Origin: Thermoprotei archaeon
GTDB taxonomy: Archaea > Thermoproteota > Thermoprotei > QMSL01 > B3-G16
Length of the DNA stretch: 48,114 nucleotides
NCBI GenBank assembly: GCA_021162845.1
Contig: JAGGXX010000066.1
Coordinates: forward strand, 1-48,114
Reading direction: 5' to 3'
Shown here piece by piece: positions 16,044 to 24,548 of the stretch. A program made the translations under genes and the position numbers. Position 1 is the stretch's first letter. The number at the start of each line of letters is the position of its first letter. The notes below the pieces were generated by a model, which made no database searches, was not told the DNA's origin, and was given only the letters and a program-made list of their open reading frames with translations.

Positions 16044-16250
16044 TTGCTTTTTATCTCCACTTGGTGCTTGGATGGTTGCAGCATTAGACTCGTGTATTTT
16101 TGGAAGAATTTGGAAGAAGTGAGGATTAAGGCTCTGAAGATTCGTGATGATGAGGCACCGTGCCCTGAGGCTTTCTCTATGGTCGTTTTCGATGACGTGA
16201 GAATCTCACTTAAGGACTCTGATGAAATAGGCATAGTGGAGGGTTTATGA
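16044..16250 (+). CDS. hypothetical small protein
   Basis: A 68-codon frame. Its second half (RIKALKIRDDEAPCPEAFSM, VVFDDVRISLKDSDEIGIVE) has the look of a real archaeal protein, rich in alternating charged residues. The first half is less convincing, so an internal start is possible. It lies 73 bp upstream of the broken ATPase in the same direction. No family was recognised; it could be the tail of a decayed gene. Confidence 0.3.
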   Translation: MLFISTWCLDGCSIRLVYFWKNLEEVRIKALKIRDDEAPCPEAFSMVVFDDVRISLKDSDEIGIVEGL

Positions 16251-16322
16251 GTTCGAATTGTTTATGTTAAGATGAATTTGGAAGGGGGTTTCGTTAGAAG
16301 TTCGCTTTATAGGTGATGAAAT

Positions 16323-16761
16323 GTGCTTAAATCTATAGCTGTTAGAGGGTTCAGGGGTATTAGGCGCGTTGTTGTGAATGGGCTGTCTGAGGTTAATGTA
16401 TTTATTGGTAGAAATGGTGCTGGTAAGTCTACGCTTCTGGAGGCTATCTACTTAGTGTCCTCTTGGGTTAAACCCCTTGATATGCTTAGGGATGTACACA
16501 AGTTGGATTATGTGGTGTTCAGGAGGGGCGGTAGGGGTAATTGGATGGGTACTCTCACAGGGCTTCTCAGTAGGCGTAACGGACTGTGAGGGAATAGACG
16601 TAGTTCCGCGAATGACCTCAGCCGTGTTAGCCCTAACTAAGCTATCTAGAAAGCTTAAAGTGGTAGTCGTAATCATTGATGCTGAAGACATGGATGTTGA
16701 GGGTAGGATGAGAAGGATTACAAAGGATTTTATCATTGACCTTCTCAAAAATATTCTCTAA
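16323..16761 (+). pseudogene. OLD/SMC-like ATPase reduced to its two ends
   Basis: From a GTG start, the first 88 codons read LKSIAVRGFRGIRRVVVNGL, then VNVFIGRNGAGKSTLLEAIY with the Walker A P-loop, as in OLD-family AAA nucleases. The frame then stops at 16589. From about 16570 another frame encodes GVTDCEGIDVVPRMTSAVLA, then KVVVVIIDAEDMDVEGRMRR, which looks like the TOPRIM-type C-terminal part of such proteins. Some 300 residues between the two are missing and the frame is shifted, so this is an internal deletion. It will not make an active ATPase. Confidence 0.65.
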
Positions 16762-16882
16762 CTCCCTACTAGCTTTGTTGCGAGGTTAAGCACCTTCTTC
16801 ATTCCCCCTCATTAATAATCAATTATCGCACCCGGATATAGGAAAGTCGTTCATAGCATCATTTAGGTTGAGTACGCGTGCA

Positions 16883-17836
16883 TTAGAACTCTGTTTCCCC
16901 GTAATGTTCAAGTTCAAGGTTGCCATCTCTATCTACTGAGACGATCCACCAGACGTTTTCATCTGTACATGCTATGTGCGTATGGTAATGGCTTACCTTA
17001 GAGTTGAATTCCTCCTCGACCTCCCACCTGCTAGGTAAGCTTGTCCATATAGTCGATCTAATCTTCTCTTCGATGATTAGGTATAAGTTTACATACTTTC
17101 TGGCGTGCTTCCCCGCAAAACTAATGTAATCCTCTATCTTCCTGATTATGTCTCTAATGATCTCGACGTGTTCTTTGAACGTCTCTCGAGTCAGATCCTT
17201 TAATTCGAGACTACATATCTTCGCCAGGAGGTCCTCATAACCAGATGATCGATATAGTCTCTCGATAAGCTTCTCGACCTTATCCTCAGGCGCGTACCTA
17301 TAGGGTATTATCGACCATGGCTCGGCTCCTTCTCTGAAGAGTTTAACGTAGAGCTTCGTCTTCGAGAGGCAGGCCCTCATATCCCTAATACCCTCACCAT
17401 AGTCGAGGATGACGTCGCTCATGGAGGACATGAGCCTCATAGCTACGGCTTTCCCGATTAACTTCTTCGTAGCATTTAGATCTATCTTCTTGCCGCGTAA
17501 GCCCCTCCTAAGCTTCTCGAGTACCTCTTTACTCCCAAAAACTAACTTGGCCTCGAAAGGGTTATTCGCGTTATAAAAGTCGACGGCTTTAGCTCTAAGC
17601 AAATTCATCACGTTAACTGGAAAAATCGTGACCTCTTTTTGGTTTACGTGGAAGATTTCCGTCTGCCTGAGGTCTATAGTTTCTTCAGTGAAAACTATGA
17701 GGTCTATGTCGCTTATCGATGAGGCATCGCCTCTAGCGTAACTTCCTATCAGGCAGACGGCATACCTATTCCTGTAGCCCAAGAGCTCTTTAACCTTGTT
17801 TATGATTCTCTTCCAAGGTATCTCGTGCTCGGCCAT
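16883..17836 (-). CDS. nucleotidyltransferase-domain protein
   Basis: 317 residues. The N-terminal pol-beta fold has LIGSYARGDASSISDIDLIV with the GS motif and both catalytic Asp residues. The remaining 200 residues are mostly helical (DLTRETFKEHVEIIRDIIRK, FAGKHARKYVNLYLIIEEKI) and resemble a HEPN- or substrate-binding helical domain fused to the transferase, ending in a short beta segment (VWWIVSVDRDGNLELEHYGE). It stands alone on the minus strand and could be a self-contained version of the HEPN/MNT pair or a kanamycin-nucleotidyltransferase-like enzyme. Substrate unknown. Confidence 0.7.
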   Translation of the reverse strand: MAEHEIPWKRIINKVKELLGYRNRYAVCLIGSYARGDASSISDIDLIVFTEETIDLRQTEIFHVNQKEVTIFPVNVMNLLRAKAVDFYNANNPFEAKLVFGSKEVLEKLRRGLRGKKIDLNATKKLIGKAVAMRLMSSMSDVILDYGEGIRDMRACLSKTKLYVKLFREGAEPWSIIPYRYAPEDKVEKLIERLYRSSGYEDLLAKICSLELKDLTRETFKEHVEIIRDIIRKIEDYISFAGKHARKYVNLYLIIEEKIRSTIWTSLPSRWEVEEEFNSKVSHYHTHIACTDENVWWIVSVDRDGNLELEHYGETEF

Positions 17837-18365
17837 TATTAGTCTCCAAATAAGGAAGGGATATTACTCGCTCATAAATCGCTATTCCCAGAGACGATAT
17901 AGTTTCATTACTGGGATCTTAAGAAAAACATCCCGATCTAGCTTCGAAATACGTTAAAGAACTATATAACGATATATGGCGCGTTATATATGACCTAAGT
18001 GAAAAGCTTAATGTGTTCTTAATGGTTTGTGATGAGAAGTAAGCTTAGGACATCGTTTATCATTCCTTCTTAGTTATAATTCTTGGTATGCTTCAAGTGT
18101 GAATGCGGTGATAAAAGCTGGGAAGAATAATTGTTCTAACGCATTCTTTAAAGTTCTTGCATCTTTGGCTGGATGCTTAATAGTGCGCTGATATGATCCT
18201 TTTCATCGAATTTTGTAAAGATATAGAATTACTTCCATGTCTTTAAGGCACAATTGCGTATATTATGCTGTTTTTCATCTTGATGAAGTTAGGCCAACTT
18301 AATCGCCATAAATGCACGGCATGCAGATATTCATTATTAACTCTTATTAATTATAGTCGCTTTAC
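17837..18365. other. stretch with possible gene fragments only
   Basis: No intact gene. A plus-strand open segment at about 17938-18043 (DLASKYVKELYNDIWRVIYD, then LSEKLNVFLMVCDEK) and another near 18090-18190 (SVNAVIKAGKNNCSNAFFKV) look like remains of coding sequence, but both are closed by stops. An inverted pair ATATAACG (17964-17971) and CGTTATAT (17982-17989) lies in the first. The right end should contain the promoter of the sugar kinase. Confidence 0.4.
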
Positions 18366-19871
18366 ATGTATCTGGGGTTTGGCTTGAGGGCTAAGGACTA
18401 CCTTATAGCAGTGTATGACGTGGGGAAGACGAATAAGAAGTTCATGTTATTCAATAGTGAGCTGAAGCCCGTATATAAGGCCACTAAAAGAATTGACGAG
18501 ATTTCCAAGAATGGTATGTTGTATGACGACGCGGATTCCATTATCAGATGGATGAAAGAAGCCCTCGCGGAAGCGCCGGAAAGAGATAAGATAAAGGCTA
18601 TAGCGATAACCACGTTCGGTGCCACTGGTGCTCTTCTCGATTCAAGGGGGGAGCTGGTCATCCCGGTCATCTCGTATAATAATGAGATACCTCGGGAGAT
18701 AAGAGACGATTTCTACGCTACGTTCGGGAGCCCTGAGGAACTGTATGTAAGGACGGGAACGCCTCCGTATGGGCAACTGCTTAACTTCGGGATACAGCTG
18801 TTTTGGATAAAAAGGACGATGCCTCGAAAATACGAGGAGACGAAAACCATACTGTTCCTGCCGCAATATCTCTCATACGTGTTGACGGGATCCAAAGCCA
18901 TTGAGATAACATCGGTTGGCTGTCACACTTATCTATACGACATAGTTAAGAGGGGTTGGAGTAGTGTAGCGGAAGGGCTTGAAGTCCCCGAAAAAGCCCC
19001 AGGGGAATTCACTGAGGTCTGGGAATCGATAGGGGAGGCGAAATGGCTTGAAGGAGCGCTGGTTACTACGGGGATACACGATTCGAACGCCTCATTAGTT
19101 CCCTTTTTGATCGCAGGGTGGAAGCAGAAATTCGTACTTGCGTCCACTGGAACCTGGTGTGTCTTCATGTATCCAGGCGCTGAATTTAGACCTAGGAGAG
19201 AGGATGTCTATAGAGATGTCCTGTACTACATAGATGCGTTCAGCAGGCCCGTGAGGTCCGCTAGGTTCAAAGGAGGATATGAGTTCGAGTATTATGCTGA
19301 CCTCATCAGCAGGATGTTCAAAGTACCGGCTTCTAGCTTCTTAGATATGGACGTTAATGAGAAAACCTTTGAGGAGCTCTTGAGGGCGAAAAGACTATTC
19401 GTGATCCCCACGTTAACCCCGGGCTCAGGGCAATTTCCAAGATCTAAGGGAAGGATAGTGGGAAGGGAGGAGTTTAGTAAGGATCTGAAGATCGCTTACC
19501 ACGCGCTAAACGCGTCTATGGCTGTTCAAACGTATTTCGCGTTAAAGGCGATGTTAGAGGAGGAAAGAGGATTGAAGGTCACCGTAGTGGGAGGGTTTTC
19601 GAAGAACCCGATGTACCTGAGGATGCTGGCTACGATGCTGAGATCACTGGGGATTAAGGTGTTTAAGACGGAGTATGAGGATCTAACCAGCCTAGGAACC
19701 GCGGTGACAGCGAAAATAGCTTACGAAGGCATAGCCCCTGGCGAAGTCGATAGGGAAATCATAGACAAGGCATTGAAGGAAATTGAGATAAAGCCCCTTG
19801 AGGGAATAGATGAGGGCATGGTAACCGAATACATCGATAAGTTTGAGGAGCTATGCTTATCAAGCGCTTAG
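18366..19871 (+). CDS. FGGY-family carbohydrate kinase
   Basis: 501-residue ATP-dependent sugar kinase. The N-terminal phosphate loop is LIAVYDVGKTNKKFMLF (residues about 13-29). The catalytic Asp is in GIHDSNASLVPF near residue 239. The ATP site includes LASTGTWCVFMYPG and VTVVGGFSKNPMYLRML. The STGTW block resembles rhamnulokinase and fuculokinase more than glycerol kinase, but the sugar cannot be named. It would phosphorylate a ketose before aldol cleavage, and a class I aldolase is encoded about 5 kb downstream. A plausible start slightly inside the frame is the TTG before RAKDYLIAVYD. Confidence 0.9.
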   Translation: MYLGFGLRAKDYLIAVYDVGKTNKKFMLFNSELKPVYKATKRIDEISKNGMLYDDADSIIRWMKEALAEAPERDKIKAIAITTFGATGALLDSRGELVIPVISYNNEIPREIRDDFYATFGSPEELYVRTGTPPYGQLLNFGIQLFWIKRTMPRKYEETKTILFLPQYLSYVLTGSKAIEITSVGCHTYLYDIVKRGWSSVAEGLEVPEKAPGEFTEVWESIGEAKWLEGALVTTGIHDSNASLVPFLIAGWKQKFVLASTGTWCVFMYPGAEFRPRREDVYRDVLYYIDAFSRPVRSARFKGGYEFEYYADLISRMFKVPASSFLDMDVNEKTFEELLRAKRLFVIPTLTPGSGQFPRSKGRIVGREEFSKDLKIAYHALNASMAVQTYFALKAMLEEERGLKVTVVGGFSKNPMYLRMLATMLRSLGIKVFKTEYEDLTSLGTAVTAKIAYEGIAPGEVDREIIDKALKEIEIKPLEGIDEGMVTEYIDKFEELCLSSA

Positions 19872-19997
19872 CAGAAGGATTACTGGAGTTTTTAGTAGAT
19901 GCAATGTCAGCCTTCATGAGCTTTAACGCTTTAGGTTATGTATCTTTTCATCCATCATAAGACTTAAGTAACGTTGTAGTCTCTTTCGCATGGGGAA

Positions 19998-20459
19998 GTG
20001 AAGCGGGTGGATTATCAGGATTTCCTAGAAAGGGTCTCTTCTTCTCTCTTAAAAAGAGGCTGGAGACCTATAGAGGGGCGTCCTGAGGAATTCGATCTCG
20101 TGGTAAGTCGAGAGGATATCACGGCCCTTGTGAGGACGAAAAGGATGATCTGCTTCCTTAGGGGGAATCATCTCTTAAGAGATGAAGTCCATAGGGTCGT
20201 TGAGCGAGCTCACGGTTTAATGGATGAAATGGCGATGCCACCACTATTTCAGAGGATTGCGATCGTGGTATTCGTATTTGAAAAAGCCAATGGAGTCGAG
20301 TGGATAGTAGAGGAGGCAAGGAAACGGGATGTTTTGAGGTCGAATTATACGGTCTCCTGGATCGTGGATCTGACCAAGGGGGTTTTGAGGAGGCATAAAG
20401 GGCTACCTCTCGTAAGAAGTGGAGAGGGTGAGATCAATGAAGCTCTGAGGTTAGGTTAA
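19998..20459 (+). CDS. hypothetical protein, possibly restriction-endonuclease-like
   Basis: 153 residues from a GTG start. The pattern FLERVSSSLLKRGWRPIEGR, EEFDLVVSREDITALVRTKR, then two hydrophobic strands (MICFLRGN, RIAIVVFVFEK) resembles the alpha/beta core of PD-(D/E)XK proteins, with Asp in EFDLVV. The expected E-x-K is not clear, so this may be an inactive relative. It follows the FGGY kinase by 126 bp in the same direction but has no obvious link to sugar metabolism. Function not recognised. Confidence 0.55.
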   Translation: MKRVDYQDFLERVSSSLLKRGWRPIEGRPEEFDLVVSREDITALVRTKRMICFLRGNHLLRDEVHRVVERAHGLMDEMAMPPLFQRIAIVVFVFEKANGVEWIVEEARKRDVLRSNYTVSWIVDLTKGVLRRHKGLPLVRSGEGEINEALRLG

Positions 20460-20731
20460 GCTCGCTTCTCGATACTGCTCTCCATCTTTCCTGAAGGCTC
20501 AAAGGTAATGGCAGAATGCGCCCCGAGGTATGGTAGATGGTTCGTGAGGGAGCTCATCTTCGTTACATATAAATCTATGGAAGTGGGCTCCTCATCGTCT
20601 ATTCATCGTGGATAACTGGCTTCATGAAGTACGCGCATAGTTCAGCTTAGCATTCCTTGTCGTTATTCGTAATCGTATCTTTACTTAATCACACTATCCA
20701 TGGCGCTACTCGCTTTCCCCTTAAGCCTAGG

Positions 20732-20781
20732 GGTGTTAGATTCTAAAAGCTTAGCTTATTCGTATTTTTGAATCTAACACC
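20732..20781. repeat. left 50-bp dyad element
   Basis: Arms GGTGTTAGATTC (20732-20743) and GAATCTAACACC (20770-20781) are perfect reverse complements separated by 26 bp. The spacer starts TAAAAGC and contains TTAGCTT. The spacer may hold the promoter of the enclosed gene. Confidence 0.9.
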
Positions 20782-20794
20782 TTTGGGGAGTGGC

Positions 20795-21205
20795 TTGAAC
20801 CTCATAAAAAGGCTATTGAACCTCCTTGAGGAGAGGGATAGGCTAGAGGAAAAAGTAAGGGCTTTACGCGACGAGCTCTTCAAGATTCTCGATGAGCATA
20901 AGTGGGATGTCGAGTGTGTAAGAGCCAATAACATGTACCTCAATTATAGGTATGTGCTTAATAAGGCCAAGATGCGGTACCATTACTACTACCTGGTCAT
21001 CAGAGACAGGAGGGGAAACTTAAAGAAGAACATGTACTTGGGCAAGTTGACGGGGAAAGAGCTGGAGAAAGTGAAGATATTAATTAAGGATTTCAGGAGG
21101 GCTAAAGGGCTCCTAAAGGAGCTTAGAAGGGCTAAGAGGGAGCTTGAAGGGATAGAGGATAAGATGAGGAGGATTGAAAAGTTGCTTTCTAAAAGAACCT
21201 CGTAA
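20795..21205 (+). CDS. charged coiled-coil protein with a Tyr-rich hairpin (DUF6788-like)
   Basis: About 136 residues. An N-terminal coiled coil (LIKRLLNLLEERDRLEEKVR) is followed by a middle segment, KAKMRYHYYYLVIRDRRGNL then KKNMYLGKLTGKELEKV, and a basic C-terminal coiled coil (KGLLKELRRAKRELEGIEDK). The YYYLxxR-G-K-YLGK pattern resembles DUF6788-type archaeal proteins often seen near mobile DNA; that match is from memory and uncertain. The frame is open back to TTG 20768 inside the left dyad, but TTG 20795, preceded by GGGGAG at 20785-20790, is the better start. It is the only gene between the two dyad elements and is the obvious candidate to bind them. Confidence 0.6.
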   Translation: MNLIKRLLNLLEERDRLEEKVRALRDELFKILDEHKWDVECVRANNMYLNYRYVLNKAKMRYHYYYLVIRDRRGNLKKNMYLGKLTGKELEKVKILIKDFRRAKGLLKELRRAKRELEGIEDKMRRIEKLLSKRTS

Positions 21206-21234
21206 GGGCCTCAAGGACCAATCGATCGGCTCGC

Positions 21235-21284
21235 GGTGTTAGATTCAAAAACCGCGGGCAAAGCTAAATTATGAATCTAACACC
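21235..21284. repeat. right 50-bp dyad element
   Basis: Arms GGTGTTAGATTC (21235-21246) and GAATCTAACACC (21273-21284) with a 26-bp spacer, the same arm sequence and the same spacing as the left element. The spacer starts AAAAACC and contains AAGCTAA. It begins 30 bp after the stop of the enclosed gene. Confidence 0.9.
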
Positions 21285-21551
21285 CTCCTCGTTTAGATTT
21301 ATGATAATTTTAAAAATGACTCCCCCTCGAGGATGCTATAGCGTCTTTAATCTAGCACCTTAAAGAGCATAGGGATGGAGCAAAGGATTTTTCATTTTTA
21401 GCTGGTAATATATTCGATGAGGATGAGCGTTGCCCTAGCTGAGTAATGATGAATACCAAACCACCTGATTTCATTCCCTTCCTTAATAACTATGATGTCG
21501 TTCTCGAACCGCATAAGATTAGATGGCTATCAGGCATATCTTTCTCCGAGC

Positions 21552-22286
21552 TCAAAGGTCCTTTACAACGATTTTAGCTAAGAGCTCGCCTACTTTTTCT
21601 CCCTTATCGGAGGCGGTTAACCTGAAGTGCAATACATCGCGTGGATCCACTCCCATGTACTCCTTAGCAGCTATCAAGTCCAGCGATAGGGGATCTTTGG
21701 ATGCGAGGACTTGAGTCCCTACCTCCACTATGTTCAGGTTGGGATGCACGACCTTAGCAACATCGGCTATCACCTTGCTTATGCCCCTTATGTGATATTT
21801 CAAGTATTTGCGTTTCTCAGCTATGAAGCCGAAGAGGTTCTTCAAGGCTATGGTCACCTTAGTGCTAGGATGACTTCCCGCCCTTGCTAAGTTGACTATG
21901 TAGTTGGCTTCGTATAGGCACTTAGGTAACGGTAGCGTCTTCACGGCATGAGGTGAGGGCACCTTGACTTTAATCACTTCAGCCCTAGTCATATCAAGGG
22001 CTGTAACATTAGGGAACTTCCTAACTAGATCCAGTATGCCCAAGGTTTTAAACCGCTCTTCAGGATCATGCATGGTGCTGGGCGTTTCGCCTATGATAAC
22101 TTTCTCGAACCGCTCGAGTAATACCTCTATGAGGGGTCTTAGTAGGGTGAGATCCGGAGGGTAAAAGCCGCATATATTAGGTTTCACGAGCGCAAGCTTA
22201 CGCCCAGTGATATCTTGCGATGAGATTATCCCACGTAATGCCTCCTTAGCCCTCTCCTTGGGGAAGCGGAAGACGATATAACCCAT
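21552..22286 (-). CDS. DUF362-domain protein
   Basis: 244 residues of the DUF362 family. Typical blocks are ALVKPNICGFYPPDLTLLRP, KVIIGETPSTMHDPEERFKT, ANYIVNLARAGSHPSTKVTI followed by ALKNLFGF, and a closing DPLSLDLIAAKEYMGVDPRD. The family often carries iron-sulfur domains, but here no Cys cluster is present. Its biochemical role is not established. It is divergent from the DUF1611 gene (224 bp apart), so the two may share regulation. Confidence 0.8.
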   Translation of the reverse strand: MGYIVFRFPKERAKEALRGIISSQDITGRKLALVKPNICGFYPPDLTLLRPLIEVLLERFEKVIIGETPSTMHDPEERFKTLGILDLVRKFPNVTALDMTRAEVIKVKVPSPHAVKTLPLPKCLYEANYIVNLARAGSHPSTKVTIALKNLFGFIAEKRKYLKYHIRGISKVIADVAKVVHPNLNIVEVGTQVLASKDPLSLDLIAAKEYMGVDPRDVLHFRLTASDKGEKVGELLAKIVVKDL

Positions 22287-22510
22287 TATATCCGTACCTC
22301 CATGGGAAAATCAGCGGAGTGCACTTTAATTACCTTATCGGGAGATCATGTAAAATTTCTCCGTTCTAATGCCGTAAACGCCATAAGCCAACGGTTTAAG
22401 GTAGGGAGTGTCAGTCTTGCTTTAGTTAAATCGTTAATGGTATATCCCGTATTAAGCCGCTCATTATTTGCTAAATTAGTAAAGTATATTAAAGACTTAT
22501 ATCTAACGAT

Positions 22511-23575
22511 ATGAGACGTATGTCTAAAAGAGCGGTCGTCCTTGCCGAGGGGCTCTTAGGCACGATAATTGGGAAAACAGCGAACATACTGGTTATGTAT
22601 AATCGCAGGCTATTTGAGGTAGTCGCCATCATAGACAGCACGCATGCTGGGAGCGATGCTGGGGAAGTACTTGGCCTAGGGCGATTAAGCATACCAGTGG
22701 TCTCAACGATTGAGGAAGCGATAGAATTCGAGCCTGAAGCTTTAATCGTCGGCGTAGCTACAATAGGCGGCGTATTGCCTGAGCGTTGTAGAGCTATCAT
22801 AAGGGAGGCCATTAAGCATGGGCTTGAGATATGGAGCGGACTACACTATTTCCTAAGCGAGGATCCTGAGTTCTCCGAATTAGCCTCAAGGTATAACGTC
22901 AGGATAGTCGATGTCAGGAAGCCCCCTAAGGATAAGCTAAGGATTTGGAGCGGTGATGTGTTGAAGACGCGCTGTGGCAGGGTCCTAGTAGCTGGCACGG
23001 ATTGTGCTGTAGGTAAGAACGTGGCTGTTCTAGAGCTCTCAGCCCAGCTCATGAGGCGTGGATACAAAGCCGGCATAGTCGCTACCGGCCAGACTATGAT
23101 CCTAGCTGGGGCTCATGCAGGTATGGTAATAGACGCCATACCCTCCGACTTTTGTCCTGGCATTGTAGAACGGCTTATCTTAGATCTGGATCGAGAGGGC
23201 TATAACCCCGTCATGGTCGAAGGTCAGGCCTCATTACTTCATCCGGCCTATGGACAGGTGTCCTTAGCTATCCTATATGGCTGTATGCCTGATGCGGTAG
23301 TGCTCGCGCATGACCCTTGGAGGAAGAACCGCGGGGGCATGAGGATACCCATGGATTCCATAGAGCGTGAGATTGAGGCGATAGAGTTCCTAGCGCGTAC
23401 GGCTAAAGTCATCGCAATTGCTGTCATGGGTTATGGTAGGAAACGGGATGAAGTTATTGAAATGTGTGATAGATTAGAGAAGGACCTCGGCTTACCTGTT
23501 GCTGATCCCCGCATAGATCCAGGCAAATTGGCTGAAGCGGTCATTAGGAGGCTACACGAACTCGGCAAAATTTAG
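22511..23575 (+). CDS. DUF1611 family P-loop protein
   Basis: 354 residues. The N-terminal half is a Rossmann-like domain (VVAIIDSTHAGSDAGEVLGL, EALIVGVATIGGVLPERCRA). The C-terminal half begins VLVAGTDCAVGKNVAVLELS, a Walker A-like loop near residue 162, and continues ATGQTMILAGAHAGMVIDAI and VVLAHDPWRKNRGG. Some bacterial DUF1611 members (DgcN) are D-glutamate N-acetyltransferases paired with an epimerase-like deacylase. No such partner is seen here, so the substrate is open. The ATG at 22511 may be replaced by the ATG at 22520, given the AT-rich promoter (TATATTAA at about 22484). Confidence 0.8.
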   Translation: MRRMSKRAVVLAEGLLGTIIGKTANILVMYNRRLFEVVAIIDSTHAGSDAGEVLGLGRLSIPVVSTIEEAIEFEPEALIVGVATIGGVLPERCRAIIREAIKHGLEIWSGLHYFLSEDPEFSELASRYNVRIVDVRKPPKDKLRIWSGDVLKTRCGRVLVAGTDCAVGKNVAVLELSAQLMRRGYKAGIVATGQTMILAGAHAGMVIDAIPSDFCPGIVERLILDLDREGYNPVMVEGQASLLHPAYGQVSLAILYGCMPDAVVLAHDPWRKNRGGMRIPMDSIEREIEAIEFLARTAKVIAIAVMGYGRKRDEVIEMCDRLEKDLGLPVADPRIDPGKLAEAVIRRLHELGKI

Positions 23576-23619
23576 CATCGTCTACGTTTAGGCTCGGTTT
23601 TGTGGTTTATCACGTTTAC

Positions 23620-24546
23620 TTATAAGTTATGCTCATGAAGGAATTCCATGACATCTTCATGGGTCGGGATTTCATGTGATCCTAATCTCCTCACCTTTAA
23701 TGAGGCAACTGCTAGCGCATATGTGATACTCCTCTCAAGATCATACTTCCTCGAGAATCCGGCCAGGAGTCCTGCTGCAAACGCGTCGCCGGCTCCAGTG
23801 GTATCAATAGGGTTCGGGACAACATACGCTGGGAACTCCTTGTTCACCTCATCGCCCAAGACGTACACTCCCCGAGCTCCTCTTTTTATCACAACGAGTT
23901 CTGGTCCGAGATCCCTTATCTCCTCGGCCCCAATTCTATAATCCCCTTTGCCGGTTAAATTCATGCACTCCCTCTCGTTCACGAGGACTATATCCACGAG
24001 CCTTATGAGTGCCCCAAGCTTCCTGATGCCCTTCATAGAGAGCACTCTCCCCGGATCCCATGAGACTTTCTTGTCCATGTCCTTAGCTATGGTTGCGGCC
24101 CTGAAGGACGTATCGATCCTTAGACTAGCGATATGCACGAATTTCGCTCTCTCGATAATTGTAGCATCTACCTCGACTGGGGATAGCTCTCCTGCAACCC
24201 CTTTGAATCCATACATAGCTGTCTCACCCTTTCCGTTAATCACTACTATGGTAAAGCCTGTCTCATCGAAGCCCACCTTTAAGCCGGATACATCGACTCC
24301 TTCCTTCATGAGCTCATCAACTATGAGCCTTCCAAAACTATCAAGACCTACCTTAGCTATAATACCTGATCTTAACCCTAACCTTCTCATATCAATAGCT
24401 ACGTTAGCCGCCGAACCGCCCGCTCCTCTTGACTGCTTAAGTATGACGCCCTCTTGATCCGGCCCGACGAACTCATTCACGACGAACCTTATATCCGCGA
24501 GTGTATGTCCAATGGATACTACGTTTAACTTATTCAAGCTGCTCAC
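23620..24546 (-). CDS. PfkB-family sugar kinase
   Basis: 308-residue ribokinase-type kinase. The N-terminal signature GAGGSAANVAIDMRRLGLRS and the C-terminal DTTGAGDAFAAGLLAGF, with the catalytic Asp and anion hole, are both intact. It starts two bases after the stop of the upstream aldolase gene, so the two are one operon and probably consecutive steps: the kinase makes the phosphorylated (keto)sugar that the aldolase splits. Fructose-1-phosphate or -6-phosphate, tagatose, deoxy-sugar acids and inositol-derived intermediates are all possible. Confidence 0.9.
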   Translation of the reverse strand: MSSLNKLNVVSIGHTLADIRFVVNEFVGPDQEGVILKQSRGAGGSAANVAIDMRRLGLRSGIIAKVGLDSFGRLIVDELMKEGVDVSGLKVGFDETGFTIVVINGKGETAMYGFKGVAGELSPVEVDATIIERAKFVHIASLRIDTSFRAATIAKDMDKKVSWDPGRVLSMKGIRKLGALIRLVDIVLVNERECMNLTGKGDYRIGAEEIRDLGPELVVIKRGARGVYVLGDEVNKEFPAYVVPNPIDTTGAGDAFAAGLLAGFSRKYDLERSITYALAVASLKVRRLGSHEIPTHEDVMEFLHEHNL

Positions 24547-24548
24547 CG

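Larger units (their letters stand above)
20732..21284. mobile_element. one-gene cassette bounded by two 50-bp dyad elements
   Basis: Two 50-bp elements (20732-20781 and 21235-21284) enclose a single small gene. Each element is GGTGTTAGATTC, 26 bp, then GAATCTAACACC. The inner 26 bp show that the elements face each other: the reverse complement of the left one and the right one both begin AAAAA after the first arm and both carry AAGCTAA further in. The whole therefore has long terminal inverted repeats that are themselves dyads. A single degenerate arm, TAATCTAGCACC, follows at 21348-21359. No target-site duplication was seen. Mobility is inferred; no transposase is encoded inside. Confidence 0.6.

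Noticed and set aside
20768-20795. TTG 20768 as start of the cassette gene
   Set aside because: It lies inside the left dyad arm; TTG 20795 has a better ribosome site and excludes the repeat.
23948-24457. 169-codon plus-strand frame, rich in Ser, Thr and Pro
   Set aside because: Antisense shadow of the PfkB kinase gene.
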